A stretch of DNA of 64,000 bases from Hymenobacter mucosus (lineage in GTDB: Bacteria > Bacteroidota > Bacteroidia > Cytophagales > Hymenobacteraceae). The notes beneath the pieces were generated by a model, which was not told the DNA's origin, made no database searches, and was given only the letters and a program-made list of their open reading frames with translations. Within the stretch, counting starts at the first letter, position 1; each line of letters starts with the position of its first letter. This document shows positions 7,799-16,839 of the stretch, in pieces. The stretch covers positions 558,001 through 622,000 of the forward strand of contig NZ_FZNS01000001.1 in assembly GCF_900188255.1 (NCBI RefSeq), given 5' to 3'. Both the position numbers and the translations under genes were made by a program.

Positions 7799-10700
7799 AT
7801 GAAAAGAACGCTCTACAAGTATGCCCAACGAGTCCGTATCCGCAGCTTTGCCCTGCTTTGCGGACTCTTTTTTATGACCCAATTTTCTGCCCGAGCCCAG
7901 CAGCAGCTCGTGTGGGAGGAAAACTTCGATGGCACCACCATCAACCCCGGCACCTGGACCTTCGACCAGGGCGACGGCTGCGCCCAGGGGGTGTGCGGTT
8001 GGGGCAATAGTGAGTTGGAAACTTATACTAACCGGCCCGAAAATGCCCGCGTGGAAAATGGCAACTTAGTACTAGAAGCCCGCCGGGAGAACTACCAAGG
8101 CAAGGCATTCACCTCGGCCCGCCTAAAAACACTGGGCCGCGTGCAATTCAAGTACGGCACGTTGGAAGCTCGTATCAAGGTACCAAACTTGCAAAACGGG
8201 CTCTGGCCGGCCTTTTGGCTGCTGGGAGCCAGTGGCACTTGGCCCGCCAGCGGAGAAACCGATATTATGGAAATGGGCTCGGCGGCGGCCATTCAGGCAG
8301 GGCTGACCAACCGCCGCCTAGGGGGAGCTACCCACTGGGAAAACGGAGGCACGCACGCCGCCTACGATACGCACTACGATAGCCCCACCGACCTGACTGC
8401 CGACTACCACGTGTACCGCATGACCTGGGATAGTCAGTTCATTCGCATGTTCATCGACGGCACCGAGTACTACGCCATCGACATCTCGCGGGCCGATGCA
8501 GCCGACCTAGAGGAATTTCATAAGGCACAGTACATTCTGCTAAACTTGGCCGTGGGGGGGCAGTACACCGGCATTTATGCCCCCAGTGATATAACGGCTC
8601 CCCTACCCGGCCAAATGCTGGTAGACTACATCCGCCTCTACCAAAGCCCCGGCGACGAACTGTACCTGGGCACCAACAATGGCATTGCCGGTGACTTTGG
8701 CATTTACACCGAAAGCCCAACCATTACCAACCGGTTGGTATACGGCTCCGATGCCAACCTCTACATCTGGAACAACCTAACCCCCATTGCCGGCGCGGCG
8801 CCCTTCGAGGGCCAGGAAGGCCTGGCCTTGCGTGCCAATGCGGGCGGTTGGTTTGGCTTCGGCATCGACAATCAGGTGAAAAATCTAGTGGCCTTTGCCA
8901 ACGGCTCCTTGAAGTTCCAGTTTAAAACGTCGTACGCGGGGCAGTTCAAATTCGGCATTAAGTCGGGAGCGGGGGAAAGCTGGGTGGATTTCCCGGCCGG
9001 CGTTAGCCGCTACGGGCTAGTGCGCGATGGGCAGTGGCATGAGGTAGTCATTCCCCTGTCGGCGTTTGGCAATGGCGACCTTGCTTCCGTGACCCAGACG
9101 TTCATGTTTGCCGGCGACGCCGCCAGCACGCAGGCCGATTTTTACCTGGACAATATCTACTATAGCGGTGGCGTGGCCACCAACCCGGCACCCACCGTCA
9201 GCCTAACTTCTCCCGCTACGGAGGCGCTGATTACAACTCCCGCTACCGTTACGCTGAGCGCCAACGCCGCCGATGCCAACGGGTCGGTAACGAAGGTGGA
9301 GTTTTACAGTGGCTTCACGCTGATTGGAACGGCTACTACTGCTCCCTACTCGGCTACCTGGGCGGGCGTGGCGCCGGGCGTTTACACCATCACCGCCAAG
9401 GCTACCGACAACCAAGGAGTCGTAACAACCTCGGCTCCGATTACGGTATTTGTGGCCGCCCCTAACAACACCCCACCCACGGCTACTCTCACGGCTCCCA
9501 CCGCCAGCGGCAGCTTTACCACGCCCGCTACCATTACCCTGGCGGCCGATGCAGCCGATGCTGATGGCACCGTGTACAAGGTGGACTTTTACAACGGCAC
9601 TACGCTTCTCGGCACCGATTTCACTAGCCCATATACCTATACTTGGAGCGGGGTAGCGGCCGGAACCTACTCGCTCACGGCTAGAGTAACGGACAACGGC
9701 AAGCTGACCGCCACCTCGGCCCCAGTCAGCGTCACGGTGAAAAGCAACGTGATGGCCGGGCCCAACTTTGGCGTGTACACCGACAATGCGCAGATAAGTG
9801 ACCGGTTGGTAGTAGGTCAGGATGCGAACCTGTACTTGTGGAATAACCTGGCGCCCATCGCATCGCCTACCCCCTACGAGGGCACTAATGTGCTGGCCCT
9901 GCGCGCTAATGCGGGCGGCTGGTTTGGCTTTGGTATTGCCAACGACCTAAAGAACCTGGCAGCCTTTGCTAACGGCTCCCTGAAGTTCCACTTCAAAACC
10001 ACCTACGCGGGACAGTTTAAGGTAGGCGTGAGCAGCGGCGGCAAAGAAGGCTGGGTAGAGTTTCCGGCGGGTAGCACCCAGTATGGCCTCGCCCGCGACG
10101 GGCAGTGGCACGAAGTCATCATTCCTCTTCAAGCCTTTGGCACCCTCGACTGGTCGAAGCTGGAACAGGCCTTCATGTTTGCGGGTGATGCCCCCAGCAA
10201 CCAGACCGATTTCTACATTGACAACATCTACTACAACACCCAGCCCGTGGTGCTGCCCGAGGTAACCTACTGCGCCACCGCCGCCAGTGGCGACTACAGC
10301 TATGCTGCCACCACTACCGGCCCCAACGTTACCTTCACATTTCACCCTTTGGGTGCCGTGGCCGGCGGCAACCTAGCCATTCTGTACGTGAACGGCGGGG
10401 GCTACACCATGACGAAGAATGGGCTGGGCGACTTCACGTATACCTTGCCCAACCAAACCAGCGGCCAAGTACTGCGGGTATACTTCACTTACCAAGTAGG
10501 AGCCGGCGGGGGCGAAAAGAATTCTGCCGCCGCACCGCATACCTACACCGTGGGTACTACATGCGGGGAAGCACCAACGCCTACGCCCCCCGTTGTTACG
10601 CTGACTTCTCCCGCCACGGGTGCCAGCTACGCTGCTCCCGCCACCATCACCCTCACTGCCGACGCTACGGATGCAGATGGCGCCATTGGCCAAGTAGCTT

Positions 10701-12454
10701 TCTACCAAGGCACTACTTTACTAGGCACCAGCACCACCACTCCCTATACCTATACCTGGGCGGGCGCGCCAGCCGGCACCTACTCGCTCACGGCCAAGGC
10801 CACCGACAACGCCGGCCTTACTACCACCTCGGCGGCAATATCCGTGACGGTGGGCGCTACTACCCCCGGCGATGCGGGCGGTTACTGCGGCATGGCCAGC
10901 AATGGCGACTACAGTTGGCAGGCCGTGACAAGTGGCTCCAACGTCACGTTCACGTTCCACCCTTTGGGCACGGTAGCCGGCGGTAATCTAGCTATCCTCT
11001 ATGTAAACGGCCCAGGCTATGGCATGACCAAAAATGCAGCCGGCGACTTCACCTTCACCGTGCCTAACCAAACTAGTGGCGCTACCTTATCCATCTACTT
11101 CACCTACCAGGTGGGGCCCGGCGGCCTGGAGCGCAACACAGCGGCCTCTCCGCACACGTACACGGTTGGTACCTCCTGCGCTCCTGTCACCGCCAATGCA
11201 GCGCCCACAGTTAACCTGACGACGCCTACCCCCAATGCGGTAGTTGCGCCAGGTTCTGTAACGCTAACTGCTAGCGCCGCCGATACCGATGGCTCCATCA
11301 GCAGCGTAGCGTTTTACGAGGGCACCACGCTGCTAGGCACCGTGGCTACTGCCCCCTACAGCTTCACCTGGACGAACGCAAAGGCTGGCACGTATTCAAT
11401 CACGGCCAAAGCCACCGACAACCAAGGCCTCACTACTACGTCGGCCGCCGTTGCCCTTACAGTAGCGGTACCCGATGCCGACAATGACGGCTACCCCGCC
11501 GACCAGGACTGCGACGACAACAACGCGGCGGTGCATCCCGGCACCGTGTTCTATGCAGATGCTGATGGTGATGGATTCGGTAATGCGGTAGCGCCCACGG
11601 TTACGGCTTGCCTAGCCCCGGCCGGCTACTCTGCCCAAGCCGGCGACTGCAACGACCAGAATGCAGCCATCAACCCAACTGCAAAAGATGTGTGCGGTGA
11701 GGACCGGAACTGCGACGGTAAATTAGACTTACCGGCTCAGGCAGCACCTACTGTAGCCGCGCAGCCTAGCTCTACGGAATACACCGGCGCCGATGCGTAC
11801 ACTTTGTACTTAGGGTACGGGCCGCAAAGCATCCGCCTGACGGCCTCGGCTTCTGCGGCCGCTACCTTCACGTGGAGCGCAAACTTAGCACTGAATGCTA
11901 CTAGCGGAGCCAGCGTAGTGTTCGCGCCCACCCAGCCCGGCAGCTACCCCCTGACCGTTACGGCTAGCAATGAAGCCGGCTGCACGGCCAGCACCACCGT
12001 TACGATTACCGTGCTGGATGCGCGGGGCATCAAGAATACCGACAAAGTGCTGGTCTGCCACGAGGGCAACACGTTGGAAATAGCCTCCCAGGCTGTACCC
12101 GCCCACCTCAGCCACGGCGATAAGCTGGGCGGCTGTGGTAGCATGGCTGCCCGGCCAGCCACGGCGCCCACCCGTACTTCGGCTATACAGCACGCAGCCG
12201 TTGAATTCACTACTGCGCCTAACCCAACCCAGGGCCTCACCAGCGTGGAAGCGACTCTTCCCCAGGGCAACTACAGCCTGGCAGTGTACGACCTGAAAGG
12301 CTCCCTAGTAAAGCTGCTTAGCACCGGGCAAGCCACCGACCGCCAGCACCTACGCTTTGAGTGGAATGCCCAAGACTACGCCAATGGCATCTATCTGATT
12401 CGGCTTGTTACCAGCCAGGAGGTGCAAACTAAGCGCTTGGTAGTGCAGCACTAA
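7799..12454 (+). CDS. Secreted multidomain GH16 beta-glucanase with T9SS sorting domain
   Basis: A 1551-residue exported enzyme. Domains in order: signal peptide (cleavage after ARA, about 33); GH16 catalytic domain (about 35-285) with the ExDxxE motif at Glu153-Asp155-Glu158; two copies of an about 160-residue beta-sandwich module; four Ig-like domains of about 88 residues; two copies of a Cys-flanked about 98-residue module resembling CBM56; a MopE-type Asp-rich repeat (DADNDGYPADQDCDDNN); a CHxxN...HxxHGD...C motif; and a type IX C-terminal sorting domain (APNPTQG to the end). GH16 members of this type cut beta-1,3- or mixed-linkage glucans. An in-frame TTG 12 codons upstream is rejected because the ATG starts the signal peptide. 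Confidence 0.93.
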   Translation: MKRTLYKYAQRVRIRSFALLCGLFFMTQFSARAQQQLVWEENFDGTTINPGTWTFDQGDGCAQGVCGWGNSELETYTNRPENARVENGNLVLEARRENYQGKAFTSARLKTLGRVQFKYGTLEARIKVPNLQNGLWPAFWLLGASGTWPASGETDIMEMGSAAAIQAGLTNRRLGGATHWENGGTHAAYDTHYDSPTDLTADYHVYRMTWDSQFIRMFIDGTEYYAIDISRADAADLEEFHKAQYILLNLAVGGQYTGIYAPSDITAPLPGQMLVDYIRLYQSPGDELYLGTNNGIAGDFGIYTESPTITNRLVYGSDANLYIWNNLTPIAGAAPFEGQEGLALRANAGGWFGFGIDNQVKNLVAFANGSLKFQFKTSYAGQFKFGIKSGAGESWVDFPAGVSRYGLVRDGQWHEVVIPLSAFGNGDLASVTQTFMFAGDAASTQADFYLDNIYYSGGVATNPAPTVSLTSPATEALITTPATVTLSANAADANGSVTKVEFYSGFTLIGTATTAPYSATWAGVAPGVYTITAKATDNQGVVTTSAPITVFVAAPNNTPPTATLTAPTASGSFTTPATITLAADAADADGTVYKVDFYNGTTLLGTDFTSPYTYTWSGVAAGTYSLTARVTDNGKLTATSAPVSVTVKSNVMAGPNFGVYTDNAQISDRLVVGQDANLYLWNNLAPIASPTPYEGTNVLALRANAGGWFGFGIANDLKNLAAFANGSLKFHFKTTYAGQFKVGVSSGGKEGWVEFPAGSTQYGLARDGQWHEVIIPLQAFGTLDWSKLEQAFMFAGDAPSNQTDFYIDNIYYNTQPVVLPEVTYCATAASGDYSYAATTTGPNVTFTFHPLGAVAGGNLAILYVNGGGYTMTKNGLGDFTYTLPNQTSGQVLRVYFTYQVGAGGGEKNSAAAPHTYTVGTTCGEAPTPTPPVVTLTSPATGASYAAPATITLTADATDADGAIGQVAFYQGTTLLGTSTTTPYTYTWAGAPAGTYSLTAKATDNAGLTTTSAAISVTVGATTPGDAGGYCGMASNGDYSWQAVTSGSNVTFTFHPLGTVAGGNLAILYVNGPGYGMTKNAAGDFTFTVPNQTSGATLSIYFTYQVGPGGLERNTAASPHTYTVGTSCAPVTANAAPTVNLTTPTPNAVVAPGSVTLTASAADTDGSISSVAFYEGTTLLGTVATAPYSFTWTNAKAGTYSITAKATDNQGLTTTSAAVALTVAVPDADNDGYPADQDCDDNNAAVHPGTVFYADADGDGFGNAVAPTVTACLAPAGYSAQAGDCNDQNAAINPTAKDVCGEDRNCDGKLDLPAQAAPTVAAQPSSTEYTGADAYTLYLGYGPQSIRLTASASAAATFTWSANLALNATSGASVVFAPTQPGSYPLTVTASNEAGCTASTTVTITVLDARGIKNTDKVLVCHEGNTLEIASQAVPAHLSHGDKLGGCGSMAARPATAPTRTSAIQHAAVEFTTAPNPTQGLTSVEATLPQGNYSLAVYDLKGSLVKLLSTGQATDRQHLRFEWNAQDYANGIYLIRLVTSQEVQTKRLVVQH

Positions 12455-12478
12455 GTAGCTGTCTTCATTTCAACAAAA

Positions 12479-12512
12479 AGAGCCCCGACCACATGGCCGG
12501 GGCTCTTTTTTG
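12479..12512 (+). terminator. Intrinsic terminator of the GH16 gene
   Basis: A 9-bp stem (12479-12487 with 12498-12506) followed by a T-tract. The A-run before the left arm means it can also serve the convergent LLM gene on the other strand. Confidence 0.85.
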
Positions 12513-12577
12513 TTTCGATATACCAGGTGTCTACTCTAGTATGATGGGGTAGAGCCTACCAACCTACTCTGCGCTAA

Positions 12578-13621
12578 CTAGGCTTCGGCGCGGGCCAGCT
12601 CGGGAGTGGTTTGGATTTTCCTCTTCAGTTCGGCTAAGATTTCGTACGAGCGGAGGCGGGCGGCGTGGTCGTAGATGTGGGCAACAACCATCAGTTCATC
12701 AATTTTGGTTTGAGCAACGAAAGCCTCCAGCTTGCGGGCAATGGTTTCGGGGCCGCCAATGAACACGTAGGTCATCATCTGCCGCACGGCAGCTTCCTCG
12801 TATTCTGTCCAGTACCCTTCCATGGTGGCAATGGGAGCCTGCAAGGGGTGGGTAGTACCCCGAATGATACCCAGCGCAAACATGTAAAACGACGTTGCCA
12901 AGCGTTCGGCCTCCTCGTCAGTATCGGCGGCAATAACGTTGACGCAGGCTACGGCGTGGGGCGTGGCCTGCTGGGCCGAGGGTCGGAAGTTTTGCCGGTA
13001 GAGCCCCAGCGCTTCGTACAGATAGGTGGGGGCAAAGTGGCTGGCAAAAGCGAATGGCAAGCCTAGCATGCCTGCCAGCTGAGCACTGTAGGTGCTAGAG
13101 CCTAGTAGCCACATGGGAATATCGAGGCCCTCGCCTGGCACGGCACGCACCCGGGCCGTGCGGTTTTCGGCCGAGAGGTAGGTTTGCAGTTCCTGCACAT
13201 TTTCGGGGAAGTCGTTGGCCGCGCTACGGGCGTCTCGGCGCAGAGCCAGGGCCGTGAGCTGGTCGGTGCCGGGGGCGCGGCCGAGGCCCAGGTCGATGCG
13301 GCCGGGGTACAGGGTAGCCAGCGTGCCGAACTGCTCAGCCACTACCAGCGGGGCATGGTTGGGCAGCATAATACCGCCCGAGCCTACCCGGATGGTGGAA
13401 GTATGACCTGCTACGTGGCCAATGAGAATAGACGTGGCCGAGCTGGCAATGCTGGCCATGTTATGGTGCTCGGCCAGCCAGTAGCGCTGGTAGCCCCATT
13501 GCTCGGCGTGTTGGGCCAGATCTACGGTGTTGCGGAACGTATCGGCTGGGGTGTGGCCCGCCAATATTGCAGCCAAATCCAGCACGGACAAGGGCAGGGT
13601 GGCAAGTGATGAACCAGACAT
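12578..13621 (-). CDS. LLM-class flavin-dependent oxidoreductase
   Basis: A 347-residue bacterial luciferase-like monooxygenase (TIM barrel). Visible hallmarks are [10 protein letters not shown] near residue 45-55, [23 protein letters not shown], and [14 protein letters not shown]. This matches the MsnO8/YhbW subgroup, which uses reduced FMN supplied by a separate reductase. Substrate is unknown. ATG at 13621. It is transcribed alone, divergent from the molybdopterin enzyme pair, with 295 bp between them. Confidence 0.9.
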   Translation of the reverse strand: MSGSSLATLPLSVLDLAAILAGHTPADTFRNTVDLAQHAEQWGYQRYWLAEHHNMASIASSATSILIGHVAGHTSTIRVGSGGIMLPNHAPLVVAEQFGTLATLYPGRIDLGLGRAPGTDQLTALALRRDARSAANDFPENVQELQTYLSAENRTARVRAVPGEGLDIPMWLLGSSTYSAQLAGMLGLPFAFASHFAPTYLYEALGLYRQNFRPSAQQATPHAVACVNVIAADTDEEAERLATSFYMFALGIIRGTTHPLQAPIATMEGYWTEYEEAAVRQMMTYVFIGGPETIARKLEAFVAQTKIDELMVVAHIYDHAARLRSYEILAELKRKIQTTPELARAEA

Positions 13622-13916
13622 GAGGATATGAGTTACGAGGAGGAACTGCTGCCACGGCCGCCGCCCAAACGGTCATTAGGTAGTGCTAGTGGCTCATTGA
13701 AAGCAGAAGTCTTAAAAACCGGTGGGGCCCAGGAAAGGTTTATGGCTTGTGGGGTGCGCGGCCCATCCCGTAAGGCTTTGTCACTGGCCGCGCACCTGCT
13801 CCTAACTGCTGAACTGCCGATGTGTTGACACCTGCTGGCAAAAGGCCCTGGTCCGTCCGCACTTTTCCTGCTCTCAGTTCCGCAGCTTATCTTTCTTCGG
13901 TTCTACCCTTTCTTCT

Positions 13917-14558
13917 ATGCAGAATCCGTTCTTCAACCGTGGTTTTCAGCGCAAGCGGCCCGCTCCCACTGGGCATGTGCTCCCTCCTGGCCAATACGAA
14001 ACCCAAGATTTTCCTGTGCTCAGTGCTGGCCCTACCCCCCGCATTGCTACAGCCAAGTGGTCGTTTGCCTTGGATGGCTTGGTAGAGACTCCGCAGAAAT
14101 GGAACTGGGCCGAGTTCAACGCCCTGCCCCACCAAGACCTAACCGTGGACATCCACTGCGTCACGCAGTGGTCGAAGTTTGGGACTACCTGGCAAGGCGT
14201 GAGCCTAGATACCCTTCTGGCCCTGGCTGGCCCCAAACAAGAGGCGCGCTACGTAATGGCTCACTGCTACGGGGGCTACACGACCAACCTTCCCCTGGCC
14301 GACCTCACCGGCGGTAAGGCCTTCATTGGGTTGCTCTACGATGGCAAGCCCTTGGCCCCGGAGCACGGCGGCCCGGCCCGCCTGGTAGTACCTCACCTCT
14401 ACTTCTGGAAAAGTGCCAAGTGGATTCAGCGCCTAGAACTGCTGGCCGACGATGCGCCCGGCTTTTGGGAGCGGGCAGGCTATAGCATGTACGGCGACCC
14501 GTGGAAGGAGCAGCGCTACCGCGACGATGATGAGGACCAGGCCGCCGCGGGTCTATGA
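13917..14558 (+). CDS. Sulfite oxidase-like molybdopterin oxidoreductase
   Basis: A 213-residue protein consisting essentially of one oxidoreductase molybdopterin-binding domain. The Mo-coordinating Cys is in VDIHCVTQWS and the pocket His/Gly in HCYGGYTTNLPL; EHGGPARLVVPHLYFWKS is the conserved C-terminal section. There is no Tat or Sec signal, so it is predicted to be cytoplasmic, unlike MsrP/YedY. Its stop overlaps the ATG of a flavin reductase gene, so the pair likely forms an enzyme with its own electron supply. Natural substrate (sulfoxide, sulfite or other oxo compound) is not known for this group. Confidence 0.9.
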   Translation: MQNPFFNRGFQRKRPAPTGHVLPPGQYETQDFPVLSAGPTPRIATAKWSFALDGLVETPQKWNWAEFNALPHQDLTVDIHCVTQWSKFGTTWQGVSLDTLLALAGPKQEARYVMAHCYGGYTTNLPLADLTGGKAFIGLLYDGKPLAPEHGGPARLVVPHLYFWKSAKWIQRLELLADDAPGFWERAGYSMYGDPWKEQRYRDDDEDQAAAGL

Positions 14559-15295
14559 GTGCCCTACAGTGGCAGCTGGCTACCGTGACGGCGTTGCGTC
14601 CAGAAACACCCCGGGTGAAAACCTTCGTACTGCACCTACCCTACTGGACGCCCCATCGGGCGGGCCAGCACTACACGGTGCGCCTCACCGCCCCCGACGG
14701 CTACCAGGCCCAGCGTAGCTATTCGGTGGCATCTCCACCCGAGCAAACCAGCCAAATAGAGCTAACCGTGGAGCTTATTGAGGAAGGAGAAGTATCGGGC
14801 TACCTGTTTGAGGGCGTAACAGTGGGCGACCAGCTAGAGGTGCGCGGCCCCATTGGCGGCTACTTTGTGTGGGAAGCCACACCACTAGCTGGACCTCTGC
14901 TGCTAGTGGCGGGTGGTTCTGGGGTGGTGCCTCTCATGGCAATGCTGCGCCACCGCCACCGCTCCGGCATTCACAACGCTACCGTGCTGCTGTACAGTGT
15001 CCGCACGCCCGATGACGTCATCTTTTATGAGGAGCTAGCTCGCATGGCTGCCGCAGATGCTACGTTCACGCTGCTACTCACCTACACCCGCCACTCCCCC
15101 GCCAACTGGTCCGGCTACCAGCGGCGCATTGACGCGGCAATGCTGGCAGAAGCCGTAAAGTTGGCGGGTAGTTCGCCGCAGTGTTTCATCTGTGGCCCCA
15201 CCAGCTTAGTGGAAACTGCCGCTAGTAGCTTGCAGGCTCAAGGCATACCTCCCGTCAGCATCCGCACGGAGCGGTTTGGGCCTTCCGGCACCTAG
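14555..15295 (+). CDS. FAD/NAD(P)H ferredoxin-reductase-type partner
   Basis: A 246-residue flavin reductase of the ferredoxin-NADP reductase superfamily. RSYSVASPP is the FAD-binding RxYS motif, GGSGVVPLMAML the NAD(P)-binding glycine-rich loop, and CGPTSLVETAASSL the C-terminal CGP motif. There is no 2Fe-2S domain. It overlaps the preceding molybdopterin gene by four bases (ATGA), which argues that it donates electrons from NAD(P)H to that enzyme directly or through a small carrier. Reading it as a general flavin reductase for the nearby LLM enzyme is possible but less likely given the overlap. Confidence 0.9.
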   Translation: MSALQWQLATVTALRPETPRVKTFVLHLPYWTPHRAGQHYTVRLTAPDGYQAQRSYSVASPPEQTSQIELTVELIEEGEVSGYLFEGVTVGDQLEVRGPIGGYFVWEATPLAGPLLLVAGGSGVVPLMAMLRHRHRSGIHNATVLLYSVRTPDDVIFYEELARMAAADATFTLLLTYTRHSPANWSGYQRRIDAAMLAEAVKLAGSSPQCFICGPTSLVETAASSLQAQGIPPVSIRTERFGPSGT

Positions 15296-15395
15296 GCAGT
15301 AAACGTTCGGTAGGGGCTTCCCCTGGGCCGGTGCCCAATTTTGACGACTAGCTAGTGACGGACAGATTCTGGAGCGTTTGGGTGCCAGCTCCTGA

Positions 15396-16166
15396 CTATT
15401 CCAGGTAGCCCCGTACCCAATAGGCTGCGTAGCCTACCATTTCGTGCACCAAAACACCCCACAGCCGAGGGGCTTCGTCGCTAGGCAGTAGCCAATACGC
15501 CAGGGAAAGTTCTCGATCCGTAGAATAAAAGGATGCGGGAAACACGGCCGGCTGCAAACCTACTTTGCGGAAGCACCCCAGGGCCCGCCGCTCATGAAAT
15601 GCCGACGTGACCAGCACAATGGACTTAATTTCTGGATGCTGAGCTAGCAGGTCTTTGGTGTTGAGGGCGTTTTCGCGCGTGTTGCGGCTACGGGTTTCCA
15701 GCAGAATATCCCCCTGGGGCACGCCAGCCAGCCGCAGCAGCGTACTTAGCTCCTGGGCCTCAGTGCGGTGCTTAGTACCTCCCAAAGCCCCCGAGCCGCC
15801 TGACACGATGATTTTACGGATGTAGCCGGCCCGGTAAAGCCATAGAGTGTGCAAAAGCCGGTCGGCACCCTGTTCTACGTACACCCGGTCGTGGGGCGAC
15901 TTGTGCCCCTTGGTGATGCCCGTGAGCAAAATGCCGGCATCGTGGCGGCCAAGGGCCTGCAACCGTACCGGCGGCATCTCCCAGGCTAGCAGAGCCTCGT
16001 TTACCAAGGCCCCATTGGTAAGCACCAGCCCTAGCCCCGCGGCTGACGCCAGCAGCCATTTGCTCCAGCGCGTATGGCGCAGCAAAATAGCCAGCAGTAG
16101 CAGCCCCATTAGCCACAGCGTAGGCGACAATACAAAGTCGAGCAGCTTTGATAAAATAAAGAACAT
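15396..16166 (-). CDS. YdcF/ElyC-family (DUF218) membrane protein
   Basis: A 256-residue protein with two N-terminal transmembrane helices (about 12-30 and 37-53) and a DUF218 domain. Signature segments are ILLTGI, KIIVSGGSGALGG, ETRSRNTRENA and VLVTSAFHERRA. In Escherichia coli the related ElyC and SanA affect envelope integrity and peptidoglycan precursor metabolism; the biochemical activity is not settled. ATG at 16166. It follows the thioredoxin gene on the same strand but is separated from it by a long hairpin, so it may be transcribed separately. Confidence 0.88.
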   Translation of the reverse strand: MFFILSKLLDFVLSPTLWLMGLLLLAILLRHTRWSKWLLASAAGLGLVLTNGALVNEALLAWEMPPVRLQALGRHDAGILLTGITKGHKSPHDRVYVEQGADRLLHTLWLYRAGYIRKIIVSGGSGALGGTKHRTEAQELSTLLRLAGVPQGDILLETRSRNTRENALNTKDLLAQHPEIKSIVLVTSAFHERRALGCFRKVGLQPAVFPASFYSTDRELSLAYWLLPSDEAPRLWGVLVHEMVGYAAYWVRGYLE

Positions 16167-16260
16167 AGCCGCGAAACTACGCCACGATTCAGCAAGCGGC
16201 CACCCGAAATTGCGAAAAACAGGCCAAGCAGAACACTAATGGAGTTTCTCCCTACGCGAA

Positions 16261-16323
16261 GCAGCCGCGGGCAGCGGTGCCCCCAACCTGCTGGTGTGGG
16301 GAAGCACTGCCGCCCGCGGCTGC
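16261..16323. repeat. Long imperfect hairpin upstream of ydcF-like gene
   Basis: Arms 16261-16280 and 16304-16323 pair over 20 positions with one mismatch and one G-T wobble, and gggg/cccc continue the stem. It lies 33 bp past the thioredoxin stop on the minus strand. No T-tract follows, so a factor-independent terminator is uncertain. Confidence 0.5.
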
Positions 16324-16355
16324 CTTGCATTGTGCCTAGGTACGGGGCCTGGTTA

Positions 16356-16703
16356 CTAGGCCGGAACAGGGACCGAATCGGTGCAGGTTTGCAGAGAATC
16401 CAGCATGGCTTGCACTTCTTCTTCGGTATTCAACGTGTTGCATTCCATCAATCGGCCCCGGCAGTAGGTTACGAAGAATGGGGCCACTTTGGTGTCCATG
16501 AGCTTGCGAGCTACGGGGTTTTCGTCGGCATCTAAGCGCAGGAAAGCCGTGGTTTGGTACCGCGCATCGGCGGAAAACTTCTCGAAGGGCGGGGCCAGCA
16601 ACTCGCAAATGGCACAGTTGGCGGAGGTAAACTTGGCGACAACACGGGGGTAATCATGAATCAGGGTGCGCAGTCCCGTGTCGTTGGTATCAATAACTCT
16701 CAT
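16356..16703 (-). CDS. Thioredoxin-family protein
   Basis: A 115-residue thioredoxin-like protein with the redox motif CAIC in FTSANCAICELLAPPF (residues about 30-33) and the cis-Pro region KVAPFFVTY. No signal peptide, so cytoplasmic. The CxxC is not the CGPC of classical thioredoxin, which suggests a specialised thiol-disulfide carrier. The ATG at 16703 (MRVIDTN) is preferred over an in-frame upstream codon because the extra 23 residues have no thioredoxin character. Confidence 0.87.
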   Translation of the reverse strand: MRVIDTNDTGLRTLIHDYPRVVAKFTSANCAICELLAPPFEKFSADARYQTTAFLRLDADENPVARKLMDTKVAPFFVTYCRGRLMECNTLNTEEEVQAMLDSLQTCTDSVPVPA

Positions 16704-16839
16704 GTGGTAAGTACTAGGTGGAAAATAGCCGGCTACTCCGCAACCCCGGCTTTCAACTTCTCCGGCAGACAAAAAATCCGCTGCGGAAGATTCCTTCCCA
16801 CAACGGATTTTTATGTCCTAAAACGGCAAAATACCTTGG

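Noticed and set aside
13628..13828. Plus-strand 66-codon frame upstream of the molybdopterin gene
   Set aside because: Begins next to the LLM start codon in the divergent promoter region, Pro/Leu-rich, no family resemblance.
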